DNA from: Nanobdellota archaeon
GTDB taxonomy: Archaea > Nanobdellota > Nanobdellia > Pacearchaeales > GW2011-AR1
Length of the DNA stretch: 35,239 nt
Direction: 5' to 3'
Assembly: GCA_030647095.1 (NCBI GenBank)
Contig: JAUSKH010000049.1
Span: forward strand, 1-35,239
The position numbers and the translations under genes were made by a program. The notes below the pieces were generated by a model. That model did no database searches, was not told the DNA's origin, and worked only from the letters and a program-made list of their open reading frames with translations. Positions 13,738 to 21,439 of the stretch are shown piece after piece (position 1 is the stretch's first letter; each line of letters opens with the position of its first letter).

Positions 13738-15127
13738 TCTAGAGAATATTTTAATGAAATTTAAAGGGAAGAAGATAGTAATTATAGGAGATGTAATGTT
13801 GGACAAATATATTGAAGGCGAAGTCACACGCATAAGCCCAGAAGCCCCTGTTCCAATAGTTAAAGTAGAAAAAGAATTTTACGAAGTAGGTGGAGCAGGC
13901 AATGTAGCAACAAACATTGCTTCTTTAGGTGGTTCAGCATTTTTATTCTCTTTCTTAGGAAACGATGCAGCTGGACAAAAAGTTAAAGAAATACTAAAGT
14001 CAAAATCAGTTTCTTTTCTATTTGACGAATCACAAAGTACAATAGAAAAAACACGAGTTATAGGTAAATCACAACAGTTAATCAGGTTTGACAAAGAAGA
14101 TATTAAACCAAGAGTCTTTAGCAATCTTACTAAAAAAGCAATCTTAGAAAAAGTAAAAGAATCAGGCATAATAATTATTTCAGATTATGCAAAAGGCACA
14201 GTAACACAAGATGTTATGAATTTGCTAGAAGAATACAAATCTAAAATAATAATAGACCCAAGACCTCAAAATAAATCATTATACAAGGGAGTCTTTCTTA
14301 TAACTCCTAATGAAAAAGAATGCTTTGAAATGTCTTCATGTAAAGACGTATTCCAAGGAGGAGATTTACTCCAAAAAGAACTAAGTTCTCATATTCTCGT
14401 TACAAGAGGAGAAAAAGGAATGGCTATATTTGCAGAAAATATAGTTGAAATACCAACATATGCCAAAGAAGTCTACGACGTCACAGGAGCAGGAGATACA
14501 GTAATCGCAGCTCTTTCACTCTCTTTAGCCTCGGGCGCTTCCTTAGAAGAAGGCGCAATACTAGCAAATCACGCTGCAGGTATCGCAGTAGCTAAAAAAG
14601 GAACTTATAATGTTACATTCAAAGAATTAAAGGAAAAAATAACAATAGAAGGAAAAAAAGTCGTAGATCTTGAAGAATTAAAAAGAATAGTTGAAGAACA
14701 AAAAAGAAAAGGGAGAAAAATTGTTTGGACAAACGGTTGTTTTGATATTCTTCATATAGGCCATATAAAATATTTACAGGAAGCTAAAAAGCTCGGAGAT
14801 ATATTAATCGTAGGAATTAATTCAGATGAATCAGTTAAAAAATTAAAAGGTCCAGAAAGACCTCTTCAATCAGAAAAAGAAAGGGCAGAGATTCTCTCTG
14901 CTTTAGATTGTGTAGATTATATCACAATCTTCCCAGATATTACTTCTACTTCTCTACTTGGGGAACTTCAGCCAAATATCTATGTAAAAGGTGCAGATTA
15001 TACCAAAGAATCAATGAATCAAGATGAAAGAAAAGCAATAATGGATTACAATGGCAATATAATCTTCATCCCATTAGTTGAAGGAAAGTCTACATCCAAT
15101 ATAATACAAAAATTAAGATCCGATTGA
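13730..15127 (+). CDS. hldE: Bifunctional heptose 7-phosphate kinase / heptose 1-phosphate adenylyltransferase
   Basis: HldE phosphorylates heptose 7-phosphate and later attaches AMP to heptose 1-phosphate, giving ADP-heptose. The roughly 465-residue protein has the full two-domain layout. An N-terminal PfkB/ribokinase-type kinase carries EVGGAGNVATNIASLGG, DPRPQNKSLYKG and DVTGAGDTVIAALSLSLA. The C-terminal cytidylyltransferase-like domain starts near residue 330 (VWTNGCFDILHIGHIKYLQ) and includes VGINSDESVKKLKGPERP and VEGKSTSNIIQKL. The intermediate phosphatase gmhB is not in the window. The start at ATG 13730 overlaps gmhA; a TTG at 13715 would add five residues. Repeat copy A begins at the stop codon. 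Confidence 0.93.
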   Translation: MNNLENILMKFKGKKIVIIGDVMLDKYIEGEVTRISPEAPVPIVKVEKEFYEVGGAGNVATNIASLGGSAFLFSFLGNDAAGQKVKEILKSKSVSFLFDESQSTIEKTRVIGKSQQLIRFDKEDIKPRVFSNLTKKAILEKVKESGIIIISDYAKGTVTQDVMNLLEEYKSKIIIDPRPQNKSLYKGVFLITPNEKECFEMSSCKDVFQGGDLLQKELSSHILVTRGEKGMAIFAENIVEIPTYAKEVYDVTGAGDTVIAALSLSLASGASLEEGAILANHAAGIAVAKKGTYNVTFKELKEKITIEGKKVVDLEELKRIVEEQKRKGRKIVWTNGCFDILHIGHIKYLQEAKKLGDILIVGINSDESVKKLKGPERPLQSEKERAEILSALDCVDYITIFPDITSTSLLGELQPNIYVKGADYTKESMNQDERKAIMDYNGNIIFIPLVEGKSTSNIIQKLRSD

Positions 15128-15266
15128 TAAAGAGATTGTCTAAATTTGCTATCTCTGCAGCAAGCTATGGAGTATTTCCGCAAATTTTGCTTCGCAACCG
15201 ACAATCTCTAATTGTCAAATTGACAACATAGCAAGCTGTGTGGTATTAACCCAATTTGACAATAAA
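15126..15266 (-). repeat. 141-bp structured repeat, copy A
   Basis: Read on the minus strand this copy runs from TTTATTGTCAAATTGGG to AATCTCTTTATC. It holds two compound hairpins: P1 ATTGTCAAAT with ATTTGACAAT (here the loop-side neighbour differs by one base from copy B), and P3 AGAGATTGTC (plus-strand copy at 15131-15140) with GACAATCTCT. By eye it is identical to copy B at 139 of 141 positions, in inverted orientation. Its plus-strand end supplies part of the TGATAA at the hldE stop, so it begins exactly where hldE ends. No flanking target duplication is evident. Confidence 0.9.
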
Positions 15267-15280
15267 TGAATATACGTTTC

Positions 15281-16789
15281 TTAATATTTTATTTCATATA
15301 TTATAAGAATAGGGTTCTTTTTCTCTGCGTCTGAGAAATATGCTTGAACTGGAGTAACCCTGTTCTGATTATTTTGAACCCATTCTAGAGCTCCTGGAGG
15401 ATTATATTCTAAAGCTGATAGAATTACATATCTTGGAGTTGTATTTTGCAAGAATCCATCAAAACTAGCTTGTGTGGCATAATCTCCTGTTAGATGAGTT
15501 ACGTTAATTTCTGAGTAATATACAGTTTGGGTATAGCCTGCTGACAAGACCCTATCATTTTTATTTGCGTTCTCTTTTAGCCAAATACCAGATAATTTGG
15601 TTGGCATGTAACTATCTTTTTTCGTTTCTATTATGCTATCAAAATGCTTATACTGATAGTATCCACTTAGAGCAAGCAAGACGGCTATTATGAGTATTGC
15701 TAATGGTTTGCTATATTTCTTAGATTTATCGTAAATAAACATCAGGCCTTTTCCTGCTAGTAAGAAAATAAAAGGCATCCAAAGGAAAACCCAGCGATCG
15801 TCTGTATTTCTTATATAAAAGATATAAAATGCTGAGACAAAAGCTAAACTTAAAACACAAAATATGTCTGCGTTTAACCAATGCTTTTTTTCTTTTAATA
15901 GTAAATCAGAGTAGAAGAGGAACTTTAGAGCTAGAATGAGACCAATAAGGAACAATATGAAGACTACACCTTCTGTAAGGAAGTAGTAAAACCTAAAATT
16001 ATACCATCCTATTGCGAACTCCAATGCTGTTCTATCAGGTGTATACCCTCCCCTAAGTGCGAGCACGTCATGGAAAGTAAAGTACGACCAAATGAAGTAA
16101 GGAACCATAGATATTAAAAAAGAAATAGAGAATACATAATTAGCTTTGTTGAAAAAAGCGGAAAGTCTTTCTTTAAGAAATATAAAAACAATAAATATCA
16201 TTGGTACCAAAAGAGCTGAGACCTTAAAGTACACACCTAATGCGACACATAATCCTGAGAGTGCCGGCAAAATCATCTTCTTATTTTCTTCTTTCCAGTA
16301 TTTCCACATGAAGAATACTGCTAGCACTTGAAAGATCATGGAAAAAAAGTCTGGTTGTAGACGTAGAGACCAAAATACAAATGTCCAGCTTATTGAGCTA
16401 AGAAATGCTGCAATAAGTGCTATCTTTTTATCAAACATTTCTTTTCCGAGGAGATAAATTGTAAAACTAAGTATAACAGAAGGTATTATTACTAACAAAA
16501 TCCTCATGGCTGCTTCCTGTAAACCCAACTTAAATGCCAATGCAGCTAGTGCTTGGAAGAGTGGAGGTCTTTGTCCGTTTAAGTTGTAAATTACTCCAAA
16601 AGCCCAATGCTTTGCTGTTGCCATGTATTCTGCTTCGTCCCACCATAATGGCTGGCCCTTGATAGTTGGAAAATAATACATTCGGATTGCAAAAGCTAAA
16701 ATAAGAATTGCTATTAGTGTTGCGTTAGACGGTTCTTTAATCCAATCAAGAACTATTTTTTTTCTCTTTTCTATTTTTTCTTCTGACAT
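15281..16789 (-). CDS. Membrane glycosyltransferase, PMT/ArnT-like (GT39/GT83-type)
   Basis: This 502-residue polytopic protein has about ten to twelve hydrophobic helices in its first 400 residues and a soluble C-terminal part. After the first helix comes PTIKGQPLWWDEAEYMATAKHW, with the DE acidic pair that is catalytic in dolichyl-phosphate-mannose-type transferases, and then NGQRPPLFQALAALAFKLG, both typical of PMT_2. It should use a polyprenyl-phosphate sugar on the outer face of the membrane. The acceptor is unknown. The gene is enclosed by inverted copies A and B of the 141-bp repeat. A TATA-like AATAAAAA lies about 26 bp before the ATG. Confidence 0.85.
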   Translation of the reverse strand: MSEEKIEKRKKIVLDWIKEPSNATLIAILILAFAIRMYYFPTIKGQPLWWDEAEYMATAKHWAFGVIYNLNGQRPPLFQALAALAFKLGLQEAAMRILLVIIPSVILSFTIYLLGKEMFDKKIALIAAFLSSISWTFVFWSLRLQPDFFSMIFQVLAVFFMWKYWKEENKKMILPALSGLCVALGVYFKVSALLVPMIFIVFIFLKERLSAFFNKANYVFSISFLISMVPYFIWSYFTFHDVLALRGGYTPDRTALEFAIGWYNFRFYYFLTEGVVFILFLIGLILALKFLFYSDLLLKEKKHWLNADIFCVLSLAFVSAFYIFYIRNTDDRWVFLWMPFIFLLAGKGLMFIYDKSKKYSKPLAILIIAVLLALSGYYQYKHFDSIIETKKDSYMPTKLSGIWLKENANKNDRVLSAGYTQTVYYSEINVTHLTGDYATQASFDGFLQNTTPRYVILSALEYNPPGALEWVQNNQNRVTPVQAYFSDAEKKNPILIIYEIKY

Positions 16790-16899
16790 TCATTCAGTGT
16801 AGAATAGAGGGTTTTTATTAGTTTCTAATTTGTGTTAAGTCAAGTTCATAAAGTAACAAATAGTTTAGCAGAATAGTCATTTATCTAAAAATTTCTTTT

Positions 16900-17040
16900 T
16901 TTATTGTCAAATTGGGTTAATACCACACAGCTTGCTATGTTGTCGATTTGACAATTAGAGATTGTCGGTTGCGAAGCAAATTTTGCGGAAATACTCCATA
17001 GCTTGCTGCAGAGATAGCAAATTTAGACAATCTCTTTATC
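16900..17040 (+). repeat. 141-bp structured repeat, copy B
   Basis: P1 pairs ATTGTCAAAT (16903-16912) with ATTTGACAAT (16946-16955). P2 pairs CACAGC (16926-16931) with GCTATG (16934-16939), with one C-A mismatch. P3 pairs AGAGATTGTC (16957-16966) with GACAATCTCT (17026-17035). P4 is an AAATT (16978-16982) with AATTT (17020-17024) helix. P5 includes CTC (16994-16996) with GAG (17011-17013) around TAGC-TT-GCTG. It is the inverted partner of copy A and lies between the divergent PMT-like and methyltransferase genes. Confidence 0.92.
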
Positions 17041-17075
17041 AAAAAGTTTATTAATCAAATTATTTTGCTCCTAAA

Positions 17076-17939
17076 ATGAAATGTCTTATTTGCAATAGTT
17101 CTAATGTCAAAAAAATTCTGCTAATTCATGAGGTTTCGCGTTATACAGGCACACCCCATCCTCTTTACAAATGCAAAAACTGCGGATTAATAAGACCTGA
17201 CCCATTACCTTACTCAGATGATACAAAACTTGATATCTATGATGTTTCGGAAAATATAAAATTCTACGATAAAAAAGAGGACAAAATAGACACAAAAAGT
17301 TATGAGTATATCTACTACTTTAAGCATTTTAAGCCTTTTATCTCGCTGGTTAAAAAATATAAAATAAAAGGAAAAGCTCTGGACATAGGATGCGGTGCAG
17401 GACATTTGTTAAAAATGCTTAACAAAGAAGGCCTAGTTGCAGAAGGGACTGAAATTTCTCCTCGCCTTGTTAAAGCTTTAAAAAAAGACAGTCTTAAAGT
17501 ATATTGCGCAGAACTAGGAAACAAGCAATTAAAGAAAAATAATTACAACTTAATTACATTTAATCAGGTTTTAGAGCACATAGTAGACCCTGAAAGTTTC
17601 CTAAAAGAAGTAAATTCACTGCTCCATTCAGAAGGTTATGTAATTCTAGCAGTACCCTATCTCTATGGGTTAGTACCACAAATACTAAGAACCAAATGGT
17701 ACGGTTTAGGTTACGGCCAACATGTTAACTTCTTCTCACAAGAAAGCATGCGAATACTGCTTGAGAGAAACGGTTTTAAACTACAGGAGTTTAAAATTCT
17801 AAGTGTGGACTATGCACATCCTAATTTTCCCTCATTCCTAAACGTCATAGCAAACTTAATAACCTCAGTTATAGTTTCCTTAGGGTTAGGGGATAATTTA
17901 TTTGTCGTAGCTAAAAAAGTAAAAGGAGCAAAAAGATGA
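17076..17939 (+). CDS. Zinc-ribbon SAM methyltransferase (Methyltransf_23 type)
   Basis: The 287-residue protein opens with a zinc-ribbon-like CLICNSSNV (Cys pair) and YKCKNCGLIRPDPLP (second Cys pair), a common start of sugar-modifying methyltransferases in surface polysaccharide clusters. The SAM motif is ALDIGCGAGHLLKML (about residues 100-114), followed by VAEGTEISPRL and NQVLEHIVDPESFLKEV. Substrate is unknown but is probably a glycan. It overlaps the next FkbM gene by 4 nt (ATGA). A TATA-like TTTATTAAT lies about 25 bp upstream of the ATG, just after repeat copy B. Confidence 0.86.
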   Translation: MKCLICNSSNVKKILLIHEVSRYTGTPHPLYKCKNCGLIRPDPLPYSDDTKLDIYDVSENIKFYDKKEDKIDTKSYEYIYYFKHFKPFISLVKKYKIKGKALDIGCGAGHLLKMLNKEGLVAEGTEISPRLVKALKKDSLKVYCAELGNKQLKKNNYNLITFNQVLEHIVDPESFLKEVNSLLHSEGYVILAVPYLYGLVPQILRTKWYGLGYGQHVNFFSQESMRILLERNGFKLQEFKILSVDYAHPNFPSFLNVIANLITSVIVSLGLGDNLFVVAKKVKGAKR

Positions 17940-18628
17940 ACCTTGGAGCATTACTAGCAAAAATATTTGAGAAAATACCAGAAAGACCAATAAAGAATGA
18001 TATCAGGTATTTTCTAGCTTTCAATCGTTTTATGCCTTCTCTTGTCACAAGCATTTCTCCTGTCAAAGGTTATGAATTATATTATAATCTTAAAGAAGGA
18101 GACGTTGTAGTCGACGCAGGTGCTTACCCAGGAGATTATGCTGTTTTTGCAGCAAGAAAAGTGGGACCTAAAGGGAAAGTTATTGCATTCGAGCCAGATG
18201 AAAAAAATAGAAAAATATTAGCAAGGAATTTAGCAAAAGATAAATTGAACAACATTATAATTGTGCCAAAAGGTTTGTGGAGTAAAAAAACAACCCTTAA
18301 ATTTAGTGATTCCGACGGTCTGCACACAACTATTTTCTCAGATATCGGTTCCCAAAAAATAGACGTAGTAAAACTAGATGATGAATTAAAAAAACTTAAA
18401 ATAAAAAAAGTAGACGTTATTAAAATGGATATTGAGGGAGCTGAAGTAGAAGCAATCAAAGGATGTAAAAAAACTCTTCAGGAAAATAAAGTGAAAGTCG
18501 CAATAGCCTCTTATCATATTGTAGACGGGAAAAGAACTTCTTACATCATGGAAGATTACCTCTCAAAACTTGGATATAATGTTAAGTCAGATTTTCCAAA
18601 GCATCTAACAACTTACGCCTGGAAATAA
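17936..18628 (+). CDS. FkbM-family methyltransferase
   Basis: This 230-residue SAM methyltransferase has VVVDAGAYPGDYAVFAARKVG (motif I, about residues 55-75), VIAFEPDEKNRKILARNL, and the FkbM signature VIKMDIEGAEVEAIKGC near residues 160-175. FkbM enzymes O-methylate small molecules, sugars or glycans. It follows the zinc-ribbon methyltransferase with an ATGA overlap, so the pair is co-translated. It meets the minus-strand glycosylation operon tail-to-tail with a single base between stop codons. Confidence 0.9.
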   Translation: MNLGALLAKIFEKIPERPIKNDIRYFLAFNRFMPSLVTSISPVKGYELYYNLKEGDVVVDAGAYPGDYAVFAARKVGPKGKVIAFEPDEKNRKILARNLAKDKLNNIIIVPKGLWSKKTTLKFSDSDGLHTTIFSDIGSQKIDVVKLDDELKKLKIKKVDVIKMDIEGAEVEAIKGCKKTLQENKVKVAIASYHIVDGKRTSYIMEDYLSKLGYNVKSDFPKHLTTYAWK

Positions 18629-18629
18629 T

Positions 18630-19613
18630 CTATCTAGTTTTTATATATGCAATCATATAAGCTACAGTTGTAGCAAAAGTCATTGGTCCATGAAGCAACC
18701 ACGCCTTTTCTCTATCTAAATAGAACATTCTAAGGGAAGCAAAAAAGGCGGAGAAGAATAATAAACTTCGGAGAACTTCGTAGCAGAATCTAATGCGACC
18801 AAATTTCCCAAACATTCCAGAAGCCCATTTGAACTCTCTTTCATTATTTCCAGCAGTAAAATAATATTTACCCCACTTAACTTTCTTTTTCAAGAAATTC
18901 CTAGTATCAGGAGTCATCAAATGATGAAGATGAGCATCTTTAGGTATAGCCACATTAGCCATATTCTTTTTAGCCAGCGTGTAAATTGTATCTACATCGC
19001 GACTATATCCCCCTATCTTTTTTAACGTCTCTTTTCTAAATGTAAGATAATACCCTCCGCAAATAAGAAAATCTTCCGCTTTTATATTATAAGTATAATA
19101 TTTTCCTTTATCAACAAGTTTAACATTTCTTAAAGAAATTTGAGGATCAAGAGAAGTATAAACCGCAAATGGGTCTGTTCCAACAAAACTCAAATATTGA
19201 TTTATAAGAGGATCACTATGGACAACAGCCATTCTACATATGCAAAAGTTAACATCTTTATCAACAAGCAAAGGATAAATCATCTTTCTAATCCAGTCTT
19301 TCTCTATAAGTTTATTATCAGAATCAATAGTGATTATAATATCCCCTGAAGCCTTGCTGCACCCCATTGATTTTGGCATTCCTTTACCTTCCATATATCC
19401 TTTTTTCTTTGTTATAATAACTCTTGCTCCAAGTTCTCTGGCAGCTTCAATAGTCCCGTCGTCAGAATCACTATCCACAACAACTATCTCAACTTTATCT
19501 TGTGGATAGTCTTGTGCACGAATACTTCCCAAGCACCTCTTAGTAAAGTCTACGCAATTGTAAGTACAAACAACAAAACTTACCTTGGGAAGATTTTCTT
19601 TTATTTTCACCAT
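18630..19613 (-). CDS. Glycosyltransferase family 2 with membrane-associated C-terminus
   Basis: This 327-residue GT-A enzyme has VSFVVCTYNCVDFTKRCLGSI, VVVDSDSDDGT, and the metal-binding IITIDSDNKL. CGGYYLTFRKETLKKIGGY corresponds to the region that commonly holds the acceptor site. The last 60 residues are hydrophobic (LLFFSAFFASLRMFY and FATTVAYMIAY), suggesting membrane anchoring. It is the last gene of the minus-strand run with AglB and GPT, 5 bp after another GT2, so it probably extends the lipid-linked glycan for N-glycosylation (inference). Sugar donor unknown. Confidence 0.88.
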   Translation of the reverse strand: MVKIKENLPKVSFVVCTYNCVDFTKRCLGSIRAQDYPQDKVEIVVVDSDSDDGTIEAARELGARVIITKKKGYMEGKGMPKSMGCSKASGDIIITIDSDNKLIEKDWIRKMIYPLLVDKDVNFCICRMAVVHSDPLINQYLSFVGTDPFAVYTSLDPQISLRNVKLVDKGKYYTYNIKAEDFLICGGYYLTFRKETLKKIGGYSRDVDTIYTLAKKNMANVAIPKDAHLHHLMTPDTRNFLKKKVKWGKYYFTAGNNEREFKWASGMFGKFGRIRFCYEVLRSLLFFSAFFASLRMFYLDREKAWLLHGPMTFATTVAYMIAYIKTR

Positions 19614-19618
19614 TTTAG

Positions 19619-20665
19619 TTAAACCTTAAACCCTCTTCGTACAAGACCTATAAGCACCCCTGCACCATAAGTTACATGAATTATAAAGAATATAAATGGT
19701 AATAATACAAGAGCCAATAAAGATTTATGTTTAAAGCTTTCATAAGCAGAGAATACTACATCTAAGGCAAAGTAAGCCAACAAAGGCAACAAAAATAAAC
19801 GGCTAATAAGCAATAAAGTTGGAAGAAATACTAAATACAATAAGAAAAAAGAAGGTACCAGAAAGAAAGGCTTCTTAATTATCCTCCCAACAAAATCAGT
19901 TTGAGGTCTTACTTTACCATAGTCAAATACTTGTTTCGCAAGTCCTTTTAAATTCGCTCTCCTTCTATGATATACAACCATTTCAGGATTATAAGCAATC
20001 TTAAATCCTTTCTTTTTAGCCATATTAATAAAATGCACATCATCCGCAGGATAAAGAGATAAATCAAAATCCAGAACATCAAAAACTTTTTTTCTAACTG
20101 TAAAATTAGCTCCTGTAATATAAGTAGAATTAGCATTCAAATTTAGCACAGACTTACTATATCTTTTCCTAACGTCAAAAGTGCCAAATATATCCTCTAA
20201 AGCATATCCGCTTATTCTTGCAAACCAGGGTTCATCATCTGGACTTAATTGCGGACCGCCAACAATATCTATCTGAGGATGGCTATTAAAAAACTTTTCA
20301 AGATTTTTCAGGAAATCTTTTTCAATAACAGCATCATCATCTAGAAATACAACAATTTCTCCTTTTGACTTTTTTACACCTTGATTTCTATTATCAGGAA
20401 CATTCAAGCCTTTTATAACAATAACCTCAAATTTTCCACTAGGGTAGTCCATATTTTTTATGTGAGTCAGTATCTCTGCACTTCTCCAAGGAGCAAGCGC
20501 AATAACAATAGAAAATTTTTTCTTTATTGCCAAATTGGGTTTAATACCCCGCAGCTTTGCTACGTCGTCCGATTTGGCGATTAGAGATTTCCGTCTTGAA
20601 ACCGAGCGGAATACCCTCTCAGCTTGCTGTGGGGATAGAGAAGGTTTAGGAAATCTCTTTATCAT
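19619..20665 (-). CDS. Glycosyltransferase family 2 with repeat-derived N-terminus
   Basis: The enzyme has 348 residues. The GT-A core starts only at residue 49 or so (KKFSIVIALAPWRSAEIL) and has VIVIKGLNVPDNRNQG, VVFLDDDAVIEKDF and a YPADDVHFINMAKKKGF region. Two or three membrane helices lie at the C-terminus. Residues 2 to about 48 (IKRFPKPSLSPQQAERVF onward) are encoded by repeat copy C, and the start ATG sits at its edge. No other ATG lies before the catalytic domain, so the repeat must provide the start if the gene is expressed. The ATG overlaps the stop of the upstream gene (ATGA). It belongs to the N-glycosylation operon. Confidence 0.85.
   Translation of the reverse strand: MIKRFPKPSLSPQQAERVFRSVSRRKSLIAKSDDVAKLRGIKPNLAIKKKFSIVIALAPWRSAEILTHIKNMDYPSGKFEVIVIKGLNVPDNRNQGVKKSKGEIVVFLDDDAVIEKDFLKNLEKFFNSHPQIDIVGGPQLSPDDEPWFARISGYALEDIFGTFDVRKRYSKSVLNLNANSTYITGANFTVRKKVFDVLDFDLSLYPADDVHFINMAKKKGFKIAYNPEMVVYHRRRANLKGLAKQVFDYGKVRPQTDFVGRIIKKPFFLVPSFFLLYLVFLPTLLLISRLFLLPLLAYFALDVVFSAYESFKHKSLLALVLLPFIFFIIHVTYGAGVLIGLVRRGFKV
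20523..20663 (+). repeat. 141-bp structured repeat, copy C (inside a coding region)
   Basis: P1 pairs ATTGCCAAAT (20526-20535) with ATTTGGCGAT (20572-20581): one T-A pair of the other copies is C-G here and another has become T-G. P3 pairs AGAGATTTCC (20583-20592) with GGAAATCTCT (20649-20658). P4 pairs AAACC (20599-20603) with GGTTT (20643-20647). It lies wholly in the 5' end of the GT2 gene on the opposite strand. Its 141 bp equal 47 codons, and it has no stop in that frame. Confidence 0.92.
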
Positions 20666-21432
20666 CTGAATAATTTAACTCCCTGATCATAAACTCTTAT
20701 AAATCTTTTTAGGGGAGAGTGCAATATTCTAAGTCGTACAATAGCAAGGGCCATCCAGGGACCTGCTGTCATGAAATTTATAGTTGAATAAGCCTTATCG
20801 CTCCATTTAGTCGGTATTTCTTTTACTATAAATCCATCCTTTCTAATAGTATATATAAGTTCAACATCAAAAGCCCAGCGCGTCATTTTGATATGAGGGA
20901 TCGCCATCATAAGTACCTCACGCTTAAACAATTTTGCTCCGCATTGAGTATCTCTATAAGGCATAAAAAGAATAGCCCTTATACTAGCATTAAATATTCT
21001 AGAGACAAGAACGCGGGCAAAAGAAGGTTTTGGTTTTACCATAGATCCTTTAATGTACCTACTGGCAATAACTCCCCCACAACTGTTTATATTACTTACA
21101 AGATCATAAAAAGCATCAGGGGTAGTCGACATATCGGCATCAACAAAACCAATCAATTCATTTTTCCTTTTAAGCGCATCCTTAAATCCCTCAAGAACAG
21201 CATATCCCTTTCCACCCTTTACAAGATTAAGATATTTTATTTTTGTAAACTTTTTTTGTATTTTTCTAACTATTTCTTCTGTTCCGTCTTTAGTATTATT
21301 AATAACAACTAGTATTTCATAATCTAATCCTTCTCTCCTAGCAATCTCATCAAAATATTTAGAATATTCTTCCAAAGTATTTTCTATCCTTTTTTCTTCA
21401 TTATATGCAGGAATTATTATAGATAATTTCAT
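20662..21432 (-). CDS. Dolichyl-phosphate glucosyl/mannosyltransferase-like GT2
   Basis: This GT-A enzyme of about 256 residues is of the ALG5/DPM1 type, which moves a sugar from UDP- or GDP-sugar to polyprenyl phosphate. Features are LSIIIPAYNEEKRIENTL, VVINNTKDGTEEI, GGKGYAVLEGF, the DxD motif FVDADMSTTPDAF, and the subfamily-typical RDTQCGAKLFKREV and RWAFDVELIYTIRKDGF. A TTG at 21450 would extend it six codons; the ATG at 21432 gives the usual start. It could charge the donors used by the PMT-like protein or by late steps of the N-glycan. It lies in the aglB operon. Confidence 0.9.
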   Translation of the reverse strand: MKLSIIIPAYNEEKRIENTLEEYSKYFDEIARREGLDYEILVVINNTKDGTEEIVRKIQKKFTKIKYLNLVKGGKGYAVLEGFKDALKRKNELIGFVDADMSTTPDAFYDLVSNINSCGGVIASRYIKGSMVKPKPSFARVLVSRIFNASIRAILFMPYRDTQCGAKLFKREVLMMAIPHIKMTRWAFDVELIYTIRKDGFIVKEIPTKWSDKAYSTINFMTAGPWMALAIVRLRILHSPLKRFIRVYDQGVKLFR

Positions 21433-21439
21433 TGTGTGG

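Noticed and set aside
15126-17040. Composite transposon or insertion sequence with inverted terminal repeats
   Set aside because: The only enclosed gene is a glycosyltransferase, no transposase is present, no target duplication is evident, and similar repeats occur singly elsewhere.
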